DNA of 43,169 nt from JAKQHY01 sp034429475. GTDB lineage: Bacteria; Chloroflexota; Anaerolineae; B4-G1; SLSP01. Below, piece by piece: positions 22,776 to 30,930 of the stretch. The notes beneath the pieces were generated by a model. It did no database searches, was not told where the DNA came from, and worked only from the letters and a program-made list of their open reading frames with translations. A program made the position numbers and the translations under genes. The DNA is taken from positions 1-43,169 of the forward strand of contig DAOUGD010000213.1 in the NCBI GenBank assembly GCA_034429475.1, given 5' to 3'. Position 1 is the first letter of the stretch; the number at the start of each line of letters is the position of its first letter.

Positions 22776-22794
22776 TTACTAGAATAGGTGGTTT

Positions 22795-23103
22795 ATGGCA
22801 AAACAACGTATTCGTATTCGGTTAAAGGGATATGATCATCGTATCCTGGATGAATCTGCTCGTCGCATCGTTGAGGCGGCGGAGCGAACTGGCGCTCGTG
22901 TTGTGGGGCCGGTGCCACTTCCGACTAAGATCGAGCGCTTTACCGTACGCCGGTCAGCCTATATTGACAAGGATAGTCATGAGCATTTTGAGATTCGCAC
23001 TCATAAGCGATTGATTGATATCCAGGAACCGGATTCGAAAACTATTGATACTTTGATGCGCTTGAATATGCCGGCTGGCGTGGACATCGAGATCAAGTTG
23101 TAG
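22795..23103 (+). CDS. rpsJ: 30S ribosomal protein S10
   Basis: A 102-residue 30S head protein, also the NusE partner of NusB in antitermination. The diagnostic stretch 'RFTVRRSAYIDKDSHEHFEIRTHKRLIDI' type sequence is intact and the length is normal. AGGTGG precedes the ATG. It normally heads the S10 operon; here it is followed by an unusually long 186-base gap holding a strong RNA hairpin before rplC. Confidence 0.99.
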   Translation: MAKQRIRIRLKGYDHRILDESARRIVEAAERTGARVVGPVPLPTKIERFTVRRSAYIDKDSHEHFEIRTHKRLIDIQEPDSKTIDTLMRLNMPAGVDIEIKL

Positions 23104-23147
23104 TTTATTATGTCAGGGCTTAAATAGCCAGGTTTTTTGGAATTTTG

Positions 23148-23210
23148 ACACTATCCCCCTGGTCATCGTTTCCCAGAAGTTGATAGGACAGAGACCAGGG
23201 GGAATAGTGT
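23148..23210 (+). promoter_or_regulatory. Large stem-loop between rpsJ and rplC
   Basis: A 17-bp stem (23148-23164 with 23193-23210) containing CCCCCTGGTC/GACCAGGGGG and one bulged A, with a 28-base loop. It lies about 80 bases before the rplC start. Position and strength suggest an autoregulatory leader for the L3-L4 part of the S10 operon or an RNA processing site. Confidence 0.7.
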
Positions 23211-23289
23211 GAGTGATGTGTAGGATATTTCATACTTGAATAAGGGATGATGTGGCGTACCTGGCGCTAACAGTCCCAAGGAGGATGTG

Positions 23290-23940
23290 GTGAAGGGTAT
23301 TTTGGGTACAAAAGTGGGAATGACCCAGGTGATTAAAGCGGATGGCGAAGTTGTACCTGTGACGGTTGTTGAGGCTGGGCCTTGTTACGTAACCCAGATT
23401 CGCACGCCGGAGCAGGATGGGTATCGCGCCGTGCAGTTGGGTTATGGCGCAGCCAAACCCAAGCACCTGACCAAGGGGCAGCTGGGACATTTGCGCAAGG
23501 CCGGTGTGGCTGATGTGCGCTATCTGGGTGAAGTGCGGACGCGCGAAGATGAGACCTATGAGGTCGGTCAGAAAATCCTGGTGGACATTTTCGCACCGGG
23601 AGAATTAGTAGATATTGAAGGGCGTTCTAAGGGGCGTGGGTTTGCGGGTGTGGTGAAGCGCTATGGTTTTGGCGGCGGCCCCCGCACTCATGGTCAATCT
23701 GACCGCACACGGGCGCCGGGTTCTATTGGTGCGTGTGCTGCGCCTGGTAAGGTTTGGAAGGGAAAGAGAATGCCGGGGCAAATGGGTAACAAGCAAGTGA
23801 CGGTTCAGAACCTGGAAGTGGTGTTGGTTGACCCCGAGCGTAACCTTCTGGCTGTGCGCGGCAGTGTTCCTGGCCCGAATGGGAGCCTGGTCATGATCAA
23901 GGCGTCGCGCAAGCAGCGTGTCCTCAAAGGAGGTAATTAA
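23290..23940 (+). CDS. rplC: 50S ribosomal protein L3
   Basis: A 216-residue early-assembly 50S protein near the peptidyl transferase centre. 'GILGTKVGMTQV', 'GRGFAGVVKRYGFGGG' and 'GSIGACAAPGKVWKGKRMPG' are family signatures. Two consecutive GTG codons occur; the second (23290) is chosen because AAGGAGG lies 5 bases before it and only 2 before the first. Its stop is 2 bases before rplD, whose ribosome site lies inside the rplC end. Confidence 0.98.
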   Translation: MKGILGTKVGMTQVIKADGEVVPVTVVEAGPCYVTQIRTPEQDGYRAVQLGYGAAKPKHLTKGQLGHLRKAGVADVRYLGEVRTREDETYEVGQKILVDIFAPGELVDIEGRSKGRGFAGVVKRYGFGGGPRTHGQSDRTRAPGSIGACAAPGKVWKGKRMPGQMGNKQVTVQNLEVVLVDPERNLLAVRGSVPGPNGSLVMIKASRKQRVLKGGN

Positions 23941-23942
23941 CT

Positions 23943-24596
23943 ATGCTTGTTCCGGTGGTCAATATGCAGGGCGAGAAAGTGGATGAGGTCGAACTGCGTC
24001 CAGAGATCTTTGAAGCCCCCATCAATGTTTCATTGATGCATCAGGCCTTAGTGCGACAATTGGCGAATGCCCGGTTGGGGACGCATAAGGTCAAGACTCG
24101 GGGCGAGAACAATCGCTCAAAGGCGAAGTGGTATCGGCAAAAAGGAACCGGGCGTGCGCGCCATGGCAGCCGCAATGCCCCTACGTTTGTCGGTGGTGGC
24201 ATTGCCCACGGGCCATTGCCACGGAGCTACGAAAAGAATATGCCGCGCAAGATGCGCCGTGCGGCGTTGCGGTCGGCGCTTTCGGTAAAAGCCGCGGCTG
24301 AGCAAATTGTCGTGATCGATCAATTGGAAATGGCTGCGCCGAAGACGAAAGAAATCACGCGTTTCCTGCGGAGTGTTTCTGCCGACTCCGGTAAGGCGCT
24401 GTTCTTGTTGCCGGAACGCAACGAGTTTGTGGAACGTTCCGTGCGGAATATTGAAACAGCCAGGACTTTACGCGCCGGTTATCTTAACGTGCGCGACCTG
24501 CTAGGGTTCGATTATGTCGTTATGCCGTTGGGCGCGCTCAAAGTGATCGAGTCGTTTTTAGGCTCCGAAAATTCTGTGAGTGATGGGGTGGAGTAG
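23943..24596 (+). CDS. rplD: 50S ribosomal protein L4
   Basis: A 217-residue 50S protein whose long loop lines the peptide exit tunnel. 'KTRGENNRSKAKWYRQKGTG' and 'RARHGSRNAPTFVGGGIAHG' form that loop; 'AALRSALSVKA' follows. L4 is the autoregulator of S10 operons in some bacteria, which makes the hairpins upstream of rpsJ and rplC of interest. An AGGAGG box overlaps the end of rplC. Confidence 0.98.
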   Translation: MLVPVVNMQGEKVDEVELRPEIFEAPINVSLMHQALVRQLANARLGTHKVKTRGENNRSKAKWYRQKGTGRARHGSRNAPTFVGGGIAHGPLPRSYEKNMPRKMRRAALRSALSVKAAAEQIVVIDQLEMAAPKTKEITRFLRSVSADSGKALFLLPERNEFVERSVRNIETARTLRAGYLNVRDLLGFDYVVMPLGALKVIESFLGSENSVSDGVE

Positions 24597-24599
24597 GAT

Positions 24600-24887
24600 A
24601 TGGACACCTATGAAGTAATTGTACGTCCATTAGAGACAGAAAAATCCTATAGCCAGCGTGAAGCGGGACAGTATGTCTTTATTGTAAAGCGTGGCGCGAA
24701 TAAACTACAGATTCAACAGGCAGTGGAAGAAATCTACGACGTGAAAGTTGCCGCAGTGAACGTGATGAACATGCCTGCCAAAATTAACCATATGCGGGGG
24801 CGGCGTCAGGTGACGCGCCATGCGTCCTGGAAGAAAGCCGTGGTTACTTTGTCGCCCGGCGAGCGGATTGAGGCATTGGAGGCGTAG
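24600..24887 (+). CDS. rplW: 50S ribosomal protein L23
   Basis: A 95-residue tunnel-exit protein and docking point for trigger factor and SRP. 'VIVRPLETEKSY' and 'YVFIVKRGANKLQIQQAVEEIYDVKV' are typical; the 'VNVMNMPAK' loop and 'GRR...WKKAVVTL' end match the family. It begins 3 bases after rplD, so translation should be coupled. Length and sequence are ordinary. Confidence 0.98.
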   Translation: MDTYEVIVRPLETEKSYSQREAGQYVFIVKRGANKLQIQQAVEEIYDVKVAAVNVMNMPAKINHMRGRRQVTRHASWKKAVVTLSPGERIEALEA

Positions 24888-24889
24888 TT

Positions 24890-25726
24890 ATGGGACTGAA
24901 AAAATATAATCCTACATCTCCTGGTCGCCGTTGGATGACCGGTCAGACCTTCGAGGAAATCACCCGGACTAAACCGGAGCGCAGTCTCGTGCAGCCGTTG
25001 GGCAAGAACGCCGGACGTAATACCTATGGGCGGATCACGGTACGGCATCGCGGGGGTGGACATTCTCGCAAATATCGGATGATTGACTTCCGGCGGGATA
25101 AGTTCAATATCCCGGCTCGCGTGGATTCTATCGAATACGATCCCAACCGCTCGGCGCGGATTGCGTTGTTGGTCTATGCTGATGGTGAAAAGCGCTACAT
25201 TTTGGCGCCCTTGGGATTGAAGGTAGGCCAGACTGTGATCAGTACGCAAGCATCCGGGGATGCGCGGGTGGGCAACGCGATGCGGCTGGAGTATGTACCG
25301 CTTGGTACGGTGGTGCATAATGTTGAGCTATATCCCGGTCGCGGCGGGCAGTTGGCTCGCGCTGCCGGAACCGCGGCCCAGGTCTTGGCTAAAGAAGGCG
25401 ATTACATTACGCTGCGTCTGCCCAGCAGTGAGATGCGTCGGGTGCGCAAAGAATGTATGGTCACGGTTGGCCAGGTTGGTAATGTCGAACATGCGAACGT
25501 CAAATTGGGCAAAGCCGGCAGTAAGCGCTGGCGCGGGTGGCGTCCTGCCATTCGGGGTTCTGCGATGACGCCGCGCGATCACCCTCACGGGGGTGGTGAA
25601 GGTCGGTCTCCTGTCGGTATGCCGGGGCCTAAGTCTCCATGGGGATGGCGCACGCTGGGTCGTAAGACTCGCCGCAATAAGAAGACTGATAAGTACATCG
25701 TCCGCCGGCGTGGGTCGGGTCGTTGA
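24890..25726 (+). CDS. rplB: 50S ribosomal protein L2
   Basis: A 278-residue primary 23S-binding protein needed for peptidyl transfer and subunit joining. 'GRNTYGRITVRHRGGGHSRK' near the N-terminus, and the near-invariant 'TPRDHPHGGGEGRSPVGMPG' with its essential histidine near the C-terminus, are intact. Starts 2 bases after rplW and runs into rpsS with an 18-base gap. No unusual feature. Confidence 0.99.
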   Translation: MGLKKYNPTSPGRRWMTGQTFEEITRTKPERSLVQPLGKNAGRNTYGRITVRHRGGGHSRKYRMIDFRRDKFNIPARVDSIEYDPNRSARIALLVYADGEKRYILAPLGLKVGQTVISTQASGDARVGNAMRLEYVPLGTVVHNVELYPGRGGQLARAAGTAAQVLAKEGDYITLRLPSSEMRRVRKECMVTVGQVGNVEHANVKLGKAGSKRWRGWRPAIRGSAMTPRDHPHGGGEGRSPVGMPGPKSPWGWRTLGRKTRRNKKTDKYIVRRRGSGR

Positions 25727-25744
25727 GAGTAGGGAGGAAGCAGA

Positions 25745-26029
25745 ATGTCGCGTTCTTTGAAAAAAGGGCCGTATGTAGACCCAAAATTGCTTAAGAAAGT
25801 CGAAGAAATGAACCGAACCGGGCAAAAGCGGGTGGTGCGCACTTGGTCGCGAGCTTCCGTTATTTTCCCGCAGATGGTCGGACACACGTTGGCCGTCCAC
25901 GATGGTCGTCGTCATGTGCCTATCTACATCACCGAAAACATGGTGGGACACCGCCTGGGTGAGTTTGCCCCCACGCGCACGTTCCGCGGGCACATTATGA
26001 AAGAGAAGAAAGGTCGCGTTGAGAGGTAG
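25745..26029 (+). CDS. rpsS: 30S ribosomal protein S19
   Basis: A 94-residue 30S head protein that contacts S13 and the intersubunit bridge. 'SRSLKKGPYVDPKLLKKVE', 'RTWSRASVIFPQMVGHTLAVHDG' and 'GHRLGEFAPTRTFRGH' are diagnostic. Preceded by a GGAGG box; its stop codon lies 4 bases before the rplV start. Confidence 0.99.
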   Translation: MSRSLKKGPYVDPKLLKKVEEMNRTGQKRVVRTWSRASVIFPQMVGHTLAVHDGRRHVPIYITENMVGHRLGEFAPTRTFRGHIMKEKKGRVER

Positions 26030-26033
26030 GATT

Positions 26034-26390
26034 ATGCCAGAAACAATTAGGGTTAAAGTCAAGCATCTTCCTATGGCGCCTATGAAAGTCCGGCGTGTGA
26101 TTCGGCCTTTACTGGGAATGCAGGCGCAAGCAGCCATGAATGCCCTTCGTGTTATGCCGCACGCGGCGGCGATGCCGGTGTACAAGTTAATTCATTCTGC
26201 CGTAGCCAATGCAGATGAATTGGGCTTGGACATTAACAGCCTGTACATTGCTGAAATTATGGCTGACGAAGGGCCGGGGAGTATGCCGGGGAAAGGATGG
26301 CGTGCGCGTTGGGGCAGCCGGGGGCGTTATCGCCCGATCCGGAAACGTTCATCTCATGTCACGGTCGTTCTCGAAGAACGACTTGAGTAA
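26034..26390 (+). CDS. rplV: 50S ribosomal protein L22
   Basis: A 118-residue protein whose hairpin lines the exit tunnel. 'KHLPMAPMKVRRVIRPLLGM' and the tunnel hairpin 'DEGPGSMPGKGWRARWGSRG' followed by 'IRKRSSHVTVVLEER' are recognisable. The first in-frame ATG after the rpsS stop (26034) is chosen; an upstream TTG would overlap rpsS. AGAGG overlaps the rpsS stop. Confidence 0.97.
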   Translation: MPETIRVKVKHLPMAPMKVRRVIRPLLGMQAQAAMNALRVMPHAAAMPVYKLIHSAVANADELGLDINSLYIAEIMADEGPGSMPGKGWRARWGSRGRYRPIRKRSSHVTVVLEERLE

Positions 26391-26413
26391 GTCAGTGTTT
26401 TAGGAGGGAAGTC

Positions 26414-27106
26414 TTGGGACGTAAAGTTCATCCCTATGGTTTTCGTTTGAAGGTTATCCGTGATTGGAGATCGCGTTGGTTTGCCGATGGCCGTGAGTAC
26501 TCAAACCTTCTCAAAGAGGATCGTGCTGTGCGGGCGTTGGTGTATAAGACGATGCGGGAGCGTTCTCGCGATGGTCAGAGCGGTGTCTCGCGGGTGGAGA
26601 TTGAGCGGTTTCCTCCCAACCAGGTGTCGGTTATTATCTGGACGGCCCGGCCTGGGGTGGTGATCGGTCGCAAAGGCGAAAATGTCAAAGCCTTGCGCCA
26701 GAGCATTGAGGAAGTTACCGGCGGCAAGCGGGTTCACGTGGATGTGCAGGAAATCGAGCAGCCCGACCTGGATGCCAAGTTGGTAGCTGAGAACATTGTG
26801 GCGCAATTGGAGAAACGCATTTTCCATAGTCGGGCAATGAAGCGTGCAGTGCGTCAGGCTATGCGTGCGGGGGCCGAAGGCATCAAAGTGATGTGTTCAG
26901 GCCGTCTGGCTGGCGCTGAAATGGCGCGTCTGGAATGGATGCGCGAAGGTCAAGTGCCATTGCAGACATTGCGTGCTGACATTGACTACGCTCAAGATGA
27001 GGCTTTGACTACGTATGGCCGCATTGGCGTTAAGGTGTGGATCTACAAAGGCGAGATCCTACCTCAGAAGTCGGCGTCAGTTGAAAGCGTTTCTGAGTCC
27101 CAGTAG
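26414..27106 (+). CDS. rpsC: 30S ribosomal protein S3
   Basis: A 230-residue 30S protein at the mRNA entry channel, with helicase-associated basic residues. 'GRKVHPYGFRLKVIRDWRSRWF', the KH motif 'VVIGRKGENVKAL' and 'CSGRLAGAEMARLEWMREGQVPLQTLRADIDY' are typical. It uses TTG as start, with an AGGAGGG box 6 bases before it; TTG starts are rare for ribosomal proteins. Confidence 0.98.
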   Translation: MGRKVHPYGFRLKVIRDWRSRWFADGREYSNLLKEDRAVRALVYKTMRERSRDGQSGVSRVEIERFPPNQVSVIIWTARPGVVIGRKGENVKALRQSIEEVTGGKRVHVDVQEIEQPDLDAKLVAENIVAQLEKRIFHSRAMKRAVRQAMRAGAEGIKVMCSGRLAGAEMARLEWMREGQVPLQTLRADIDYAQDEALTTYGRIGVKVWIYKGEILPQKSASVESVSESQ

Positions 27107-27127
27107 AGTGGTTGAGGAGAGAGAGCT

Positions 27128-27556
27128 ATGTTGATGCCAAAGCGCGTGAAATATCGCAAGCAGCAACGCGGGCGCATGAAGGGAAAGGAATCCCGGGGTA
27201 TTGTGGTTACCTTTGGAGATTATGGTTTGCAGGCCCTGGAGCCTTCCTGGATCACCGCCCGTCAAATTGAGGCCGCGCGGCGTGCGATTGTGCGCCATAT
27301 GCGGCGGCGTGGCAAGTACTGGATCCGCGTTTTCCCAGACAAACCCATTACGGCTAAGCCGGCGGAGACGCGCATGGGTAAGGGAAAAGGTACTGTAGAC
27401 CAGTGGGTAGCGGTTATACGCCCCGGTCGGGTGATGTTCGAGATCAGTGGTGTGTCTGATGATGTGGCCCGTGAGGCCCTGCGCCTGGCTGCTCACAAAC
27501 TCCCGATTAGGACGCAGGTTGTTACGCGCCTGGACGTGGGTGAGATAGGAGAGTAG
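27128..27556 (+). CDS. rplP: 50S ribosomal protein L16
   Basis: A 142-residue 50S protein next to the A-site tRNA. 'MLMPKRVKYRKQQRGRMKG', 'FGDYGLQALEPSWITARQIEAARRA' and 'RMGKGKGTVDQWVAVIRPGRVMFE' are diagnostic. GGAGAGAG box upstream; rpmC starts 3 bases after its stop. Ordinary in every respect. Confidence 0.99.
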   Translation: MLMPKRVKYRKQQRGRMKGKESRGIVVTFGDYGLQALEPSWITARQIEAARRAIVRHMRRRGKYWIRVFPDKPITAKPAETRMGKGKGTVDQWVAVIRPGRVMFEISGVSDDVAREALRLAAHKLPIRTQVVTRLDVGEIGE

Positions 27557-27559
27557 GGG

Positions 27560-27784
27560 ATGGCTACAACACCAGAATTACGCAAACTGAATAACGATGA
27601 ATTGCGCCTGCGTTTGCAGGAAACTCGACGTGAGTTGTTTAACTTACGACAACAATGGTACGCGGGCAGTCTGTCTGACCACAATCGGCTGCGCAGTGTC
27701 CGCAAAGATATTGCCCGAATCCTGACAATTCTCCGTGAGCAGGAAATGAAGGCGGCTATAGAGCAGAAAGGAGAAGCGGCATGA
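27560..27784 (+). CDS. rpmC: 50S ribosomal protein L29
   Basis: A 74-residue, largely helical 50S protein near the tunnel exit. 'LRKLNNDELRLRLQETRRELFNLRQQ' and 'VRKDIARILTILRE' give the two-helix antiparallel layout of the family. Its stop codon overlaps the rpsQ start (ATGA), so the two are translationally coupled. Confidence 0.97.
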   Translation: MATTPELRKLNNDELRLRLQETRRELFNLRQQWYAGSLSDHNRLRSVRKDIARILTILREQEMKAAIEQKGEAA

Positions 27785-28032
27785 GGGAAGGTCGTAAACA
27801 TTTGATTGGGATCGTGACCAGTGACAAGATGGATAAGACCGTTGTGGTCACAGTAGAGCGGCGCTATCGGCATCCCCTTTATGAAAAGGTGGTGCGTGCA
27901 GCCAAGAAGTACATGGCTCATGACGAAGAAAACAATTGTCAGATCGGCGATAAGGTGCGGATTGTTGAATGCCGTCCCTACAGCCGGCGTAAGCGTTGGG
28001 CTGTAGAAGAAATCCTGGAACGGGTGGGGTAA
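27781..28032 (+). CDS. rpsQ: 30S ribosomal protein S17
   Basis: An 83-residue OB-fold protein binding 16S rRNA. 'GIVTSDKMDKTVVVTVERRYRHPLYEKVV' and 'IGDKVRIVECRPYSRRKRWAV' are family signatures. Starts in the ATGA overlap with rpmC; the AAAGGAG box lies within the end of rpmC. Length is normal. Confidence 0.98.
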   Translation: MREGRKHLIGIVTSDKMDKTVVVTVERRYRHPLYEKVVRAAKKYMAHDEENNCQIGDKVRIVECRPYSRRKRWAVEEILERVG

Positions 28033-28044
28033 GGAGTAGCAGCG

Positions 28045-28416
28045 ATGATTCAACCAGAAACACGCTTAACAGTGGCCGATAATACCGGTGCCCAGGAAAT
28101 ACTGTGTATTCACGTCGTGGGTGGCTCGAAGCGACGGTACGCTTATATAGGCGATGCTATTGTCGCTGCCGTCCAATCTGCGACCCCCACTTCCTCGGTG
28201 AAGAAAGGGGAAGTTGTGCGGGCTGTCATCGTGCGCGTGGCTAAGGAATATCGTCGTCCAGACGGTTCTTACATTCGTTTTGACGACAACGCTGCCGTGA
28301 TCCTGGATGCTTCTGGCATTAATCCGCGCGGCACCCGTATTTTTGGGCCGGTGGCGCGTGAATTGCGCGAAAAGGGATTTATGAAGATCGTATCTTTGGC
28401 GCCCGAAGTGTTGTAA
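28045..28416 (+). CDS. rplN: 50S ribosomal protein L14
   Basis: A 123-residue 50S protein at an intersubunit bridge and the binding site of silencing factor RsfS. 'MIQPETRLTVADNTGAQEI', 'GDAIVAAVQSATPTSSVKKGEVVRAVIVR' region, 'RFDDNAAVILD' and 'GTRIFGPVARELREKGFMKIVSLAPEVL' are diagnostic. AAGGAG lies about 10 bases upstream. Ordinary. Confidence 0.99.
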   Translation: MIQPETRLTVADNTGAQEILCIHVVGGSKRRYAYIGDAIVAAVQSATPTSSVKKGEVVRAVIVRVAKEYRRPDGSYIRFDDNAAVILDASGINPRGTRIFGPVARELREKGFMKIVSLAPEVL

Positions 28417-28435
28417 GGCAGGGGAGAGGTGTGAT

Positions 28436-28756
28436 ATGAATCGTATTAAGAAAGGCGATATTGTTGAAGTGATTGCGGGTGATGATAAAGGAATGCGCGG
28501 TGAAGTGTTGCGGGTGTTGCTCAAGGAAAACCGCGTCGTGGTTTCAAAAGTGAATATCATCACCAAGCATCAAAATGCCCAACGGGCCGGGCGCTCGCAG
28601 ATGCAGGGTGGGCGTATCCGGTTTGAAGCGCCGATCCACATTTCCAACGTGATGTTGGTGTCTCCTAAGGACAACCAGCCAACCCGCGTGGGGTTCAAGG
28701 TAGTGGATGGTCGTAAGGTGCGCATTTCTCGACGCACCGGTGAAGTGATTGATTAG
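28436..28756 (+). CDS. rplX: 50S ribosomal protein L24
   Basis: A 106-residue assembly-initiator protein of the 50S subunit. The KOW motif 'KKGDIVEVIAGDDKGMRGEVLRV' opens it, followed by 'VNIITKHQNAQ' and 'EAPIHISNVMLVSP'. A GGGGAG box precedes the ATG; rplE follows 11 bases after its stop. Confidence 0.98.
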   Translation: MNRIKKGDIVEVIAGDDKGMRGEVLRVLLKENRVVVSKVNIITKHQNAQRAGRSQMQGGRIRFEAPIHISNVMLVSPKDNQPTRVGFKVVDGRKVRISRRTGEVID

Positions 28757-28767
28757 GAGTGACACGG

Positions 28768-29307
28768 ATGCAGCAGCTTAAGAATCATTACCGTGAAGAG
28801 ATTGCGCCGACCCTGGTGAAGGATTTTGGCTATGACAATGTCATGCGCATCCCCCGCATTCGCAAAGTAGTGCTAAACATTGGGATGGGTGAGGCGTTGG
28901 ACAATCCGAAAGCCATTGAGTATGCGGTAAACGATCTGCGAGCCATCACGGGACAACAGCCGGTTGTTACCAAGGCGCGCAGGTCTATCGCTAACTTCAA
29001 GCTGCGCGAAGGGCGCGCGATAGGGGTCAAAGTGACTCTGCGTGGCGATCGCATGTGGGCCTTCCTGGATCGCTTGATCAATGTGGCATTACCGCGTACT
29101 CGTGACTTCCGCGGCATTCCCGATAAGTTGGATGGTCGGGGGAACTATACCCTGGGTTTGCGAGAGCAGTTGTTGTTCCCGGAGATTGACTACGATAAGA
29201 TTGACAAGATTCGCGGAATGGAAGTTTGTATCAGCACAACGGCTGAGACCGATGAGGAAGCGCGCCGTTTGCTCGAGTTGTTAGGTATGCCGTTCCGGCG
29301 TTCATAA
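28768..29307 (+). CDS. rplE: 50S ribosomal protein L5
   Basis: A 179-residue 5S-rRNA-binding protein contacting the P-site tRNA. 'PRIRKVVLNIGMGEALDN', 'ITGQQPVVTKARRSIANFKLR' region and 'GIPDKLDGRGNYTLGLREQLLFPEI' are typical. The ATG at 28768 is chosen, giving the standard length and an AGGAG box 8 bases upstream; a GTG at 28759 would add three residues. Confidence 0.98.
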   Translation: MQQLKNHYREEIAPTLVKDFGYDNVMRIPRIRKVVLNIGMGEALDNPKAIEYAVNDLRAITGQQPVVTKARRSIANFKLREGRAIGVKVTLRGDRMWAFLDRLINVALPRTRDFRGIPDKLDGRGNYTLGLREQLLFPEIDYDKIDKIRGMEVCISTTAETDEEARRLLELLGMPFRRS

Positions 29308-29335
29308 TTATTAGTGATGAGGTGAGGAGTAGCGT

Positions 29336-29518
29336 ATGGCTAAAACATCGATGCCAATTCGGGAGACACGGCGTAAGTACAAGGTGCGAGTCCGCAACCG
29401 TTGTTCCCGTTGTGGCCGTCCGCGCGGGTATTACCGCCGGTTCGGTTTGTGCCGTATTTGTGTTCGTGAATTGGCTTTAGAAGGACAAATTCCTGGTCTG
29501 GTTAAAGCCAGTTGGTAA
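29336..29518 (+). CDS. rpsN: 30S ribosomal protein S14, zinc (type Z) form
   Basis: A 60-residue short S14 carrying the zinc site Cys23-x2-Cys26 and Cys39-x2-Cys42. This C+ form is typical of Gram-positive and thermophilic lineages and of Chloroflexota, in contrast to the 100-residue zinc-free form of E. coli. S4 and L36 in this window also keep their zinc ligands, so the organism's ribosome relies on zinc at least at these three places. Confidence 0.99.
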   Translation: MAKTSMPIRETRRKYKVRVRNRCSRCGRPRGYYRRFGLCRICVRELALEGQIPGLVKASW

Positions 29519-29530
29519 TGGAGTGAAACT

Positions 29531-29941
29531 ATGACGACTTCAGATCCAATTGCTGATATGTTAGCGCGCGTCCGTAACGCCTTGCTGGCGAAACATGCGA
29601 CGGTCTCAATGCCTTCTTCTAAGATGAAAGTGGCAATCGCCAAGATTCTGAAGGATGAAGGGTACATTGAAGGATATAAAGTGGTGACCGATGATAAAGC
29701 TCACCTGACGCTCGTGGTTCAACTTAAGTACGTGGGGGGAGTAAAACGCCAACGCTCGGTCATTACTACCCTGACGCGGGTAAGCAAGCCGGGGCGGCGA
29801 ATCTACACGTCGGTTCAAGAAATCCCATGGGTGCGTAGCGGGATGGGAATTGCGATTCTCTCCACCCCCAAGGGGATTATCACAGGCCAACAGGCGCGTC
29901 GGCTTAACGTCGGCGGCGAAATCCTCTGCTACGTCTGGTAG
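29531..29941 (+). CDS. rpsH: 30S ribosomal protein S8
   Basis: A 136-residue 16S-binding protein. 'DPIADMLARVRNALLAKHATVSMPSSKMK' and the C-terminal 'VRSGMGIAILSTPKGIITGQQARRLNVGGEILCYVW' are diagnostic in sequence and position. In E. coli S8 represses the spc operon by binding mRNA near rplE; no such structure is evident here. Starts 12 bases after rpsN. Confidence 0.99.
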   Translation: MTTSDPIADMLARVRNALLAKHATVSMPSSKMKVAIAKILKDEGYIEGYKVVTDDKAHLTLVVQLKYVGGVKRQRSVITTLTRVSKPGRRIYTSVQEIPWVRSGMGIAILSTPKGIITGQQARRLNVGGEILCYVW

Positions 29942-29962
29942 CCTGTTAGGAGGAGGTGTTTT

Positions 29963-30508
29963 GTGTCGCGGATAGGTAAACTCCCAGTTCCGGTTCCAGC
30001 CGGAGTGATGGTGGAAATAGAAGGATCCAAAGTTACGGTCAAGGGGCCGAAAGGCGTGATGATGCGCGAGTTTCATCCCGAACTGACCATAACCTTGGAA
30101 CCAGTGGGTGTGTGTGTCCAGCGCCCCAATGACGAGCGGCAATTCAAAGCGCTCCATGGGCTGACCCGTGCTCTGATCAACAACATGGTGATCGGGGTGA
30201 CGCAAGGGTACAGCATTACCTTGGAAGTTCACGGCACAGGATACCGGGCCGAGCTTCAAGGCAAAAACTTGGTGATGAATTTAGGTTTCTCGCATCCGGT
30301 GGTCCTGGTGCCGCCGGTAGGGATCGAGTATGATGTGAATCCGCGCGCCAGTACGATCACCGTTAGAGGCTATGACAAAGAAGTCGTAGGCCGGCTGGCG
30401 GCTGAGATTCGCGGCTGGCGGCCCGTCGAGCCTTATCTGGGTAAAGGGATTCGTTACCAGGGTGAAGCTGTCCGGCGCAAGGCCGGCAAGACCGGTAAGG
30501 CCGGTTAA
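29963..30508 (+). CDS. rplF: 50S ribosomal protein L6
   Basis: A 181-residue protein at the factor-binding site, built of two similar halves. 'SRIGKLPVPVPAGV' opens it, and 'GKGIRYQGEAVRRKAGKTGKAG' closes it. 'HGLTRALINNMVIGVTQGY' joins the halves. GTG start with an AGGAGGAGG box. The C-terminus ends in a lysine/glycine-rich tail as in most L6 proteins. Confidence 0.98.
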   Translation: MSRIGKLPVPVPAGVMVEIEGSKVTVKGPKGVMMREFHPELTITLEPVGVCVQRPNDERQFKALHGLTRALINNMVIGVTQGYSITLEVHGTGYRAELQGKNLVMNLGFSHPVVLVPPVGIEYDVNPRASTITVRGYDKEVVGRLAAEIRGWRPVEPYLGKGIRYQGEAVRRKAGKTGKAG

Positions 30509-30545
30509 CTTTAGTTAATACGTGGCACTAAGGGTGAAGTAGGAT

Positions 30546-30914
30546 ATGAAACCAGAAATCAATCGTCGTGAGGCCCGACTGCGACGTCATGTGCATGTTC
30601 GCAAGACCGTGCATGGCACGTCAGAACGTCCACGTTTGAACGTCTTCCGTAGCCTGAGTCACATTTACGTACAGGTGATTGACGATACGACAGGGAACAC
30701 CCTGACATCGGCTTCCACTATTGATTGTGAGCTGCGCGAACAAATGGCCGGCTTGTCAAAGATGGAGCAGGCGAAGGTGGTGGGGAAGGCGGTGGCGCAA
30801 CGGGCATTGGCCAAGGGCATTAATAAGGTCGTATTCGACCGGGGTGGTTACAAATATCATGGCCGTGTGAAGGTACTGGCTGAAGCGGCGCGTGAAGTGG
30901 GGCTGGATTTCTAA
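30546..30914 (+). CDS. rplR: 50S ribosomal protein L18
   Basis: A 122-residue 5S-rRNA-binding protein. 'RREARLRRHVHVRKTVHGTSERPRLNVFRS' with 'HIYVQVIDD' and 'VVFDRGGYKYHGRVKVLAEAAREVGLDF' are diagnostic. It follows rplF after 37 bases and its end is 16 bases before rpsE. Ordinary. Confidence 0.98.
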   Translation: MKPEINRREARLRRHVHVRKTVHGTSERPRLNVFRSLSHIYVQVIDDTTGNTLTSASTIDCELREQMAGLSKMEQAKVVGKAVAQRALAKGINKVVFDRGGYKYHGRVKVLAEAAREVGLDF

Positions 30915-30930
30915 TCCGGCGGGAGGAATT

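Noticed and set aside
23145..23150. Perfect TTGACA between rpsJ and rplC
   Set aside because: No -10 box at 15-19 bases; the sequence is part of the 5' arm of the large hairpin.
25328..26185. 285-codon antisense frame over rplB, rpsS and rplV
   Set aside because: Covers three solid ribosomal genes on the other strand; no promoter, ribosome site or known domain.
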